Shown here: positions 12,401 through 22,900 of the stretch, one piece after another
Layout: every line of letters begins with the position of its first letter
Position numbering within the stretch: position 1 is the stretch's first letter
NCBI GenBank assembly: GCA_036244855.1
Contig: BQKZ01005646.1
Span: 23,323-50,728 of the forward strand
Reading direction: 5' to 3'
Length of the DNA: 27,406 nucleotides
DNA from: Temnopleurus reevesii
Lineage: Eukaryota > Echinodermata > Echinoidea > Temnopleuroida > Temnopleuridae
Notes under the pieces: generated by a model
Database searches by the model: none
Seen by the model: only the letters and a program-made list of their open reading frames with translations
What the model was told of the DNA's origin: nothing
Program-made: the position numbers and the translations under genes

Positions 12401-15400
12401 GCACAATGTGGATGAATTTCTTGCTGAAGGAAATTGACGATATGGGTAGGATTCGAACCTACGACCCTCTAATTGAAAGGGGAGAGTCACGACCACTAAA
12501 CCACGGCGCCTCCGAACAGTTTTGATCAAAATACTCGGTGATTTCAAAACATTTGCTTTTTATTCAAAGCATCGTGATATTGAAGTTTGTATTGTGAGGA
12601 CAATGACCTTGTTNTGATATTGAAGTTTGTATTGTGAGGACAATGACCTTGTCCTTGTATGGGAATATTAGACTGGAAGGATGATCAATCAACTCCTTGA
12701 GATCTATACTGATTAACATTCCAGGAATTGGTTTGAAAGCTAGACAGGGAAGGAGTAAGGGAGAGATCGAGGGAGGTAGAAGGTAGAGGTAAATATTGAA
12801 CAGATTTGGAGTAGGAGGAGGAGAAGGAGGAGGAGGAGAAGGAGAAGGAGAAGGAGAAGGAGAAGGAGAAGGAGAAGGAGAAGGAGAAGGAGAAGGAGGT
12901 GGAGAAGAAGAAAAAGAAGAAGAAGAAAGAGATAGATAGATAGATAGATAAAGAGAGAGAGAGAGGAGAGAGAGAGAAAGAGAGAGAGAGAAGGGGAGGA
13001 GTTAGATGAAGGGGTATAGGGGATAAAGATGGAAAGGGAGAGATGAAAGAGGAAGAGAGAGAAATACATTCTACCAATACAATAACATTTTAGAGGAAGC
13101 AATATAGGATGAAGTCTATCTATCTATCTATCTATTTCCGAAAAATAAAGTTGAACGCAGACAATAGAACCATACGCCGTGTATTCAACTGTGAGGCACA
13201 ACAATTGCAAACGGGTTCTGATTTGAATAGCATTACAAAGGGCCATTGAATTTGCATTTGACTTAATTTTTCGAAAACAGTTTATATTGTGTTCTGGAAG
13301 GGAATTGAATAAAGATGATAGTTTAAAGTGCTGTCATTTTGTGAGAAGAAAAGAGAAAAAGAGAAAAACTCGTTCTACTAAGAGATTTTATAGCTATTTT
13401 ATAGAATTTGATCCACCAAATTTAAACACCTATACATCACTTGAATATATATAGCAAAGAAGAGATGAATCCTCTGAACAACTTTGAAAATTGGTCCTCC
13501 CTTTTAACCACATTATTGCCAGTTACGATTTGAAAAATTCCTCAATAGTATTATATATCAAGGATGTGGCGACAAAATTGATTGGAATTTCCATTTTCAA
13601 AAGTTTATGTACCACCGCATCAGGTTTCTTAATTTAATACTTCCTATAGTAGTTCACATTACAAGAGGTATGCTTCTATATTCTCCATCAAGATGCACAA
13701 TAGACCTGGGTGGTGTTTCACCAAGATAAGAAAGATTTTACGCACAATCTTATGTTCAACTGGCACCCCTTCTTGTGTGTAATAATACGTAATAGTGTCC
13801 GCATTCAGCACAAGAATTGATACCAGTCGAACGTAAGGTTGTGCGTAACTTTAAGAACGACTTGGTGAAACATCTCCCTGAACATGTAACCATGATACCA
13901 TGGTATAAAAAAATGTATGAATAAACAGCATTTTTTGAAGTAGTATAATCTGACTTCATTCTCAATATGTGGCAGAAATGTTTTCTCTTATATTCATGCC
14001 TTTTATGGAATATTGTTTTAGCCGATATCGTTCTCCATTTAGCTATCTTTATTTTTAAGAGATAAAAGTGGTCACAACTTTTGCATTGAATTCATGCACT
14101 CTGTGTTAAAGTATTAAGTCCTATATTAATGATAATTTCAGATTAGAAGAGGGGATGCCTTTTAACAGGTAATTTAAAATAGGAACTCAGGCTTGAGAAG
14201 ATATTCTTCTTAAACGTTGTTAAAGTGTCTNGTTACGATTTGAAAAATTCCTCAATAGTATTATATATCAAGGATGTGGCGACAAAATTGATTGGAATTT
14301 CCATTTTCAAAAGTTGATGTACCACCGCATCAGGTTTCTTAATTTAATACTTCCTATAGTAGTTCACATTACAAGAGGTATGCTTCAATATTCTCCATCA
14401 AGATGCACAATAGACCTGGGTGGTGTTTCACCAAGATAAGAAAGATTTTACGCACAATCTTATGTTCAACTGGCACCCCTTCTTGTGTGTAATAATACGT
14501 AATAGTGTCCGCATTCAGCACAAGAATTGATACCAGTCGAACGTAAGGTTGTGCGTAACTTTAAGAACGACTTGGTGAAACAACTCCCTGAACATGTAAC
14601 CATGATACCATGGTATAAAAAAATGTATGAATAAACAGCATTTTTTGAAGTAGTATAATCTGACTTCATTCTCAATATGTGGCAGAAATGTTTTCTCTTA
14701 TATTCATGCCTTTTATGGAATATTGTTTTAGCCGATATCGTTCTCCATTTAGCTATCTTTATTTTTAAGAGATAAAAGTGGTCACAACTTTTGCATTGAA
14801 TTCATGCACTCTGTGTTAAAGTATTAAGTCCTATATTAATGATAATTTCAGATTAGAAGAGGGGATGCCTTTTAACAGGTAATTTAAAATAGGAACTCAG
14901 GCTTGAGAAGATATTCTTCTTAAACGTTGTTAAAGTGTCTCCATGCACACAGGGCCAAATTATCTTTGTCTTGGGTGGTTTGCTTACTAGTCAGTACAAG
15001 CACTATAATGAACGCCTTGAATTCATATCGGAAATACATTTTATATACACTTTCTGGAACACTTGGCATTTATCTTATCCTTTCACAGGTGTCCATGCAC
15101 ATATTTTTGTCAATATTTGTAAAAACAGAAACTCAAATAAATAGAACTGTTGCTATAGCACAATTTTAAAATAACATGAAGCCTAGATATATTCATTATG
15201 TTTATTATACAAGCTTTGGCATGAAAAGGCCAAGTGATGCTATATATAAATACATTGATATTAATGAATGATGATGTGATGTATAACGATGTGATATATC
15301 TGGAGATCACGTCCCTTGCTACCAGACGAGAATCAGTGGGTGGACTTGTTAAGGGGAACCCAGGAAACAGTCTGAAATCGTAATCCCTAGTCTCCGGTTA

Positions 15401-16874
15401 GACTTCCAAACTTAGATAATGAAGCTTCTAGTATCCATATTGAGGATAAATTCATGTTAGGAAAACATGTTTCATACTCTTAGATTACACTCATATTGCT
15501 TCCATATGTGTGTATGGATAAAGAAAACAGGAAAGATAAATCTGTCATATGTTATTGGTTAACGAATCCCACAAAAATTATTTTACATTTCTGACATCGA
15601 AACGCAAAAAGAATATCTTTATGAATTAAGGTAATGCAAAAAGAAGCATAATGTTCACAGTTTTCTGAAGTTTAAAGGGTAATAAAAATTATTTCTAACA
15701 TTTTGTTGGTATGGAAACCCAGGCTTTCGGAAATGATATTTCGAAGCTTCTGTAGTTATTTGCAATTGCAATAAAAGCAAATGTTATCAGAAATACCAAC
15801 TGTTCTGGAAACTACATGAGGGATATTACAGAATAGTTGGCTTCTTCGCATTCCAGAATATTGATATGCTTTTTCTATCAAAAATTTTAATCCATGAAAC
15901 ACAGAAATAATATAATGTCTTTATTGCAATGTTTTCTTTCAAGAGAAAACACATTGTTCAGATAACTGATAATTCAATATTCAGGTTTCTGACGTTTTAC
16001 AAATCATGATTTGGCATCTCTGTACTGGAAAGACAATATAATCATGTTAAAAGTATTTTACACCCCATTTACCCCAATCTGGTGCTTAGCCAGCGTTTAA
16101 CTGATGTTCCCTAGTCTGATCTGACACATTGACTGTATTCTTAAGGTTACACATGACTTTAAGAAAGGCAGGAGCACATTAATTAATGTACTATGCATAA
16201 GATTCTCAATCATTTAGCACAAGAAATGGTGCCAGTCATGCGTAAAGTTCTTCTTAAAGTCTTTCATAACTTGGTGAAACACTGTGCTGGTTTATTGTCT
16301 GATATTGCTGTTACTGGCATTTCACCATATAAGCGTAAATTGAGTATGAAACTCAAAGCTCAGATAAGTGATTCATTAAAGCAATCCATACACAAAGCTC
16401 ACAGGTGGTATGAATCAGAAGATTAGTTCCTTGGAATCTATTTTGGATATCCAGGCCCCTTTCTAAGCACTCTAGAGGAATTGAGATGAAGACAGACAAC
16501 GGAAATGAGATTCCTTAACCATGCTGCTCTAAAGGGAAGGTTCTATCCTCTTCTGAGGCATTTGATGCATCATCTTTATAATCACTAATTGGTTAGCCCT
16601 GAAACGTATATAATCTATTTGGGAGAATTTCCTATATTTGACTTTTTTTGTATCATTAATATATTTTTGGACATTGTAATCTGCAGATGTTTTATTAGGA
16701 ACTAGAGACTTGATATCTTTTTATGAATTCAGATTTGTTTACAGGCTTACTTTGCAAGGCTAAATGCTTGAATGCTATACCATGAAACCCCCTAAACAGC
16801 AACAAATAAAGTCATAATATGAGGCACTCTAAAGATTCTGTAATCTGCCAATCACATATAGAAGCTAAAAAAAG

Positions 16875-16908
<34 letters not shown>

Positions 16909-19900
16909 ATAAAATTAAAAAAGAAAAATAATAATCATAAAATGATGATGATAATGATACTTATATATGTATAGAGGTTAATGCATGTGTTTCTAAATGT
17001 GCTGTTGCATCATTACCCGGCTATAGCATTATTACTTTATTACTTTACCCACTTATGTTACCTGGGTTGAGTACAGTACAATGTAAATTAATTTCTTGAT
17101 GAATGAAATCAATGTCATTGGATGGTTTTAAACAGTGACTTATTGGTTGAAAGGTGAGGGTCAGAACCATGACGCTTCCCTGTTTCACATTGTGTTTCTT
17201 GGATTCAGTTTAATTTATTTGCTATCTTTTTATGTTATCATATTTGAAATCATTTCTTTATTTCATTTCAGATTGCAGAGCAAAAACAGGGCAACTATAG
17301 AATAGTGACTGACTCCAGCCCGGAATCAGTAAGAGGTTCTAACTTGGTAATGCAGAGGTACGTGAGTACGCTACGTGTAGAGCGTGCTCACAGCTACGAC
17401 AATGGATCCTATGTGTGAATCGCTACAAACTTCTGGGATAGCTACTTTGCTGAGGTTTCTGTCAATGTCATAGGTAAGGGCTCAAAATGATCATGTGTGC
17501 TATTTTCGATTAATGATTTTTAATATTTATGTGGAAGATTGTAGTCAATGCTTTGTATCCAAAAGAATTGTATTGAATTTGAGAGCCAAAGTAATATTTG
17601 AATCATGAAAGCAAAGCACTCATCTTTAAATTACTGGTCCATGATTCTCTGAGGTAACAGAGAATACAATGACAAAAAGATGAAATTATATAGGATTACA
17701 GATTGAAGCTGATCAAGATGGGTGAAATAATATTGTGGTTGCGAGCATAAAAAAAACATTTAATAATGAATTCAGTAGACTATATGCTTTATGAGTGCAG
17801 CTGAATTAGGTGAACCATAATAAGTGGGATGTTTGTATTGCTTCATAAGAAGCATTTTTCATCCACTTCTATTATTCTTATTCTTGAATAAGATTGATTG
17901 ATATTCTCATTGCATATCCTGTCAGGGATTGGACATGTCCTTATGATCGGGCCTCCAAGACTGGCATCAAACACGACGGAGCGCTTCCTGTGTGAGAACA
18001 CCACCTTAGAGATCCAATGTACAGAAGGCTTTGCTCTGGAGTGGATCTATCCGGAAGCCATCAGATTTTAGCCACTATTGGTGGGATGCAACATGTTGCC
18101 TAACAAAAAAACATTATTGGTCTATTGTGATTGACATTCTTATTGTATTTTGTTGTAGGGATTGGACATGTTCTGAAAATCGGGCCTCCAAGACTGGCAT
18201 CAAACACGACTGAGCGTTTCCTGCGTGAGAACACAACCCTCGAGATCCACTGCACAGGAGGCTTTGCTCTCGAGTGGATCTATCCAGAAGCGGTCAGGTC
18301 AAGGGTCAGACCAGTCTCTCAGGCCTGTCCAACCTGTGATAACCATTCACATTTCACCAGTACACTGACCGTTAGGGACACCAGACCACAGGACAGTGGT
18401 CAGTTCCAGTGTATCTACAGTCGCTATGTGGACCATGTCAACGAAGCAACGGCCACGGCAATCAACATCTTTGTGGCAGCAGAGAGTGAGTTTCTCCAAA
18501 TGGTGACCTGGCATTTGCTCCAATGACAATTGCACCTTTTCTGCTTTTTTGCTGTAGGGGTAGGGTTAGGGTTATGATTAGGTGTTGCATTGGGCTTCCT
18601 GCGTAGATTTTTGCCAAGAGCAATTGTCGCCGGAGCAGATGGCATGGAACCTCTTTAACTATCATTACGACCAATCAGCTACTTTGGGCAAGTTTGCTCT
18701 GAAGGCCAAAACTTTTATTTTAGCTTGCATCATACATAATAGAACAGGCACAAATTACTCTGATGCTTGACGAAGTGATCTTTTGGACAGGTCATTCAAA
18801 ATACAAGTGTGATACATCAACAAGATAAATATGTGATTTAAGGAAGGAAATGAAGCTGATTGAAGAAGCCTTTGAATGAAGCCTTTGATTTATCAACTTT
18901 TCAAATTTGGTTTGTCTTGTTGAGGAATCTGATTCTAGAGTGGTCAGTCAATGGAATATGAGAAGTGCCTCCATGAACACAGGGGTAATACATGGAATTA
19001 CACACATTATGATAGAAGGGGAAACAAAGTCGGTTTCGAAATATACACACCATCCTTTGGCCAAATTAGCAAAATCCTCGTCCACTCATTTGTTTTTTTA
19101 GGTACTGCATTGCATTTTCCTCGAATGTTACTGTTGCATGAATCGTCACGGTACTTTCATTGTAACCGAAACATGCTCTTCCTTTCTAGGATTATGGCAT
19201 ACTTCATGAAGATACCCTATGCGATGTTGCTATGTCAGGATCTCCTTATACTTATGCAACAATACCTCTTTGAGAATCTATTTTTTTAAAACAGTGACAT
19301 ATTGTCACAAAGAAATGTTGATACCTTTTTAAAATGCTGGCTAAACCTTCCCTTTTGACCCAGATTCCAAGCTGCATCAAGAAGGCCCTCCGGTGATCCA
19401 CGTCAACGATTCATACGTCATCTACAAGGAGCGTCAGAACATTGAGCTCCTCTGCACCGGATCCTCCAACCTGGAGTGGTCCTGGCCTAAGGATGCTACC
19501 CGGCGAGTGGAGCAAAGATCCATCGAGTGCCCCACCTGTCCCCTGGCTCTGCGCTCCACCAGCACGCTGAGGGTGACTAACGTAAGCACGACTGATATCG
19601 GCTACTATCAATGCTTCTACTCACGTTTCTCAGATAGACTTTCACCAGAGACTAGTACTGAGGTGTATGCCTATATCACTTCTGATGGTATGTTTTTGTT
19701 CTTGTGCAATTACAGGGGAATCAAGCTTAGATGTTTATTTGCTATGTAAACATGTTGATAAAAGTTTTGGTGAAACCCCGTAACTTGTTCAAAACTTATA
19801 AATATAAAAAAGTTTCAGCGCCTTCAATACACCTATGATGATACCATGCTCCTTCTGGGTGAAGGAGAAGCATTTCATGTTTATTTGTTAGATCGTTTGC

Positions 19901-22900
19901 CAGGCCAGAAAGAGAAAGAGCAGAAGAATTATGTTTTCATGTAATTCAATTATCCAATTAAGTTAAAAATTCACAAGCAGTTACACACTTTGCTAAAGCT
20001 TGCTGTAATTCTGTTTAAATTAACTTCCAAAATGTTGGTCATTAATTTAATTTTGCAGCCTATTTTACTTTGTTAAGTATATATTTTTCTTTGTTCTTTT
20101 GCTATCTATATATTCTTTGTGGCCCCAGTAACAAACAATTCACTGATCACTGAATGACTGGACAACCCTACTGAAATAAAGAAAATAAACAAAAGAATAG
20201 AACGATAGTTTCAAATGCCCTATAATTACATTGATTTGAACACTTGATTGAATGTCCCATATTGGCATAAAATTGTTTTGTTTTCCACCATACAGTTGAT
20301 CACACAAAGCTCTTCACTACGACTGACTGGCTATTCTGGGGCAAGTTTATCACCGGTAACAACTACACCATCCCATGTCTCGTCACCGACCCTCGAATCA
20401 ACGTCACTCTAGAATACAATGAGAAGGTCATCTCGGGGGAGGGGTCAGTCATTTCCTATGACCCTCGGGTGGGGTTCAGAGTACCGGGCAACTACTCTAC
20501 GGATTACTCACCGATGCGTCCGATGCACTGTCGGGCAAGGAAAGGAAACCTCACGCAGATAAAGACCATTTTTCTCAACTTTGAAGGTGAGTATGACAAT
20601 GAAATGATATTTTCTCTGATGATAATTACTCTGGTCCTTAGTATGTTCTAGATGTATGGTTAGGATTTGTGCTTTAAATTGAGGATTAGTGTTAGGTTTA
20701 GGCTTGGGTTTGAAGACAAGTATTATGGTGACATGATATTTGCTCCAGTGACAATTGCTCTTATCCTTAATATTTGCTCTGATTAGGGAAAGGAATAGAG
20801 TTGTGATAGGGTTTATACTTGAGATGGATGTGAGGATTAGGTTTAGGTCTGAGGTTTGAGGTTAGATTGACAGTTTGGCATAGTAAGCTAATTTTTTTGT
20901 AATGGTTTTATTCTTGCGAATTTTGTGGTCCTGGCCTTGCAAAAATTTCTACTCTGTATGATGCATATCAATATGTGTACAAACGCCGTCAAAAACGTGA
21001 AAATATTGGCCTATAGAGTACTATGTACATTATTTAGCGATTGTTGCATCAGCGCATGTGATAAACCAAGTTTCACACATCACCCATTTTTATTCACATA
21101 ATTTATCCCTCTGAGGATAGAAGTTGGTAAATGAGAAACAAAAGGAGTGAAGATTGTCCAAGAATATCTCCAAGGTTGTTATAGTTCTGGGTCAAGTTCA
21201 TGGAGGTGATGATCTAGCATCTTTCATTCCTTCTTGGTTACGGATGTATCAAAAACCCATTCATCAGCCAACACTCAAAAGGTGAAACTAAGAGAATTAC
21301 CCTCAACCTTGTTTATACAACGTCAATGAGGTGTGTGTTTTTGAGTATATACAGTGGTGTTGCCATGACAACCACCATGACATCATAGATGACAAACGTC
21401 TAGAATGACCCTGGAAGGTTCAGGTTTTTGAGGTGATGACATGGTTTGTCCTTTGATCGATAGAAGATTGACCTACTTGAGCCGTGTTAGAAATAAGAGT
21501 ATGAAGATTAGGCAACAAACTTGTAGGGGTGCTCAAGAATGCCATTTTTGAAAACTTGCAGTTCAGTTGAATTTTTTTCTTTTTAGAAATTGATTTTTTA
21601 TTTCATAAATACCCTGATACCCTGTCTTCACAGGACAGGGTATCAGTCATTGAATCCCCGACCAATAGACAACAAGTATGCAATATGAAACGCCATATCC
21701 GTGAACCCAAACTTGTTACCCGATGTGCTTTTTTTTTCTCACATGATTAAAAAAAAGAAGTTTTAGTCATCACTTTTAATGTCATCTGTGAGTAGTTTCA
21801 AGTGATTACCAGTGTCTACCATTGTACCATTTTTATGTTCATTTGTTGAAAAGGATAACAAATTGGCGACAATTCTTTCATTATTTCACCCAGCGGAATC
21901 AATCACAAACCGATGAACAAATTGCTCAACAAAATCTTAATCTCCATTGTTTTATCTAAATGATTGCTTTTCTTATATGACTCTTAAGATGAGACATAAT
22001 TTAGTTGAAAGTTACTTTGTTTTATTACTTCTTTGTTAAAAAGTCAGATATGATATGTCAAGAAAGACTTGAAGGTTTTGAAAATGAAACTTCATTATCA
22101 ATATCTTTAAAAATGTTGGCATACTTGAAGGATCTTTTGAAAAAAACCTTTTTATTTCTATCAAGGCAATGAAACAAATCTCAGATTATCTCAAGATTGC
22201 TATTTTCCCCTATCAACTCACCTCATATTGCCAATCAAGCCAGGGTCATCTTTTCCTGGAACAATAAGAAAAATCATGAAACTTGATAGAATGCCAAATG
22301 GAGATACCTGTGGATGTTTGATTGAGTGAGGAAGGGGCCCTTAATGGCATTGTAATTTAGATTTCCGGAATAGTTCAGGTTCTTGATATCACTTCGGTGA
22401 TCTGCCAAAACAAACTTCACCATGATCGATGCATGCTTAAGGAGTGCTTCTGTTTTCAGTTTGATTACATCAGCTTTCAAATACATGGGCAGGAGATTAT
22501 GATGTTTCCCATATGTGTCTATTATGCAATCAATAGATTGTATTCAGTGATGTAACTTATTTGCAATGTTGGAGGGCAAACAATGAACTCACTGTCATTA
22601 ACCTATATGGATCTCAGAGGTGCAAACTGTTCCAGAATATGCACAAGGATGGAAATTAAAATGTGAGTCACCAATCAAATGAACCAAATGCCTTCTAATG
22701 AAAACTAGCAAGATGACATTACCCAAATATGTTCTTTCCTGAGAAAATATTTGGATCAGCTGAGAGGTGATTCCAATTTCTATCTGTATCATGATAATTC
22801 TAAAACCTTTTGCATCTCTGGAGTCTATTATTTTCATTGTTAAATTCACGGGTCAATTGTGTGTATTGTCCACCAAAATGGCTACCTTAGCTGTCCTGCA

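Larger units (their letters stand above)
13522..14940. repeat. 709-bp direct duplication around a single N (probable unmerged contig overlap)
   Basis: Bases 13522-14230 are repeated at 14232-14940 with a constant 710-base offset, no indels seen and only three differences noticed by eye. The two copies are separated by exactly one N at 14231. The sequence includes one MITE-like element, which therefore appears twice. A real tandem duplication is possible, but the N placement favours an assembly artefact, perhaps two haplotypes. Confidence 0.8.

Noticed and set aside
12271..12525. 84-residue open frame
   Set aside because: It lies entirely in an antisense tRNA-derived SINE.
12685..13102. Two minus-strand open frames of 130 and 120 residues rich in Ser/Phe and Leu
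   Set aside because: They translate the polypurine microsatellite. Two overlapping frames are open only because of repeat composition.
13756..14675. Pair of near-identical 69-residue minus-strand frames
   Set aside because: Both sit partly in a MITE and are the same sequence repeated by the probable assembly duplication.
17416..17418. Selenocysteine at the TGA in Ig3A as the main explanation
   Set aside because: The codon aligns with an ordinary disulfide cysteine and no SECIS is in view. A nonsense change or sequence error is simpler, though the SECIS test is listed.
18907..19289. Two overlapping open frames in the Ig1B-Ig1C intron
   Set aside because: No Ig motifs, no splice sites with suitable phase, and intron-like composition.
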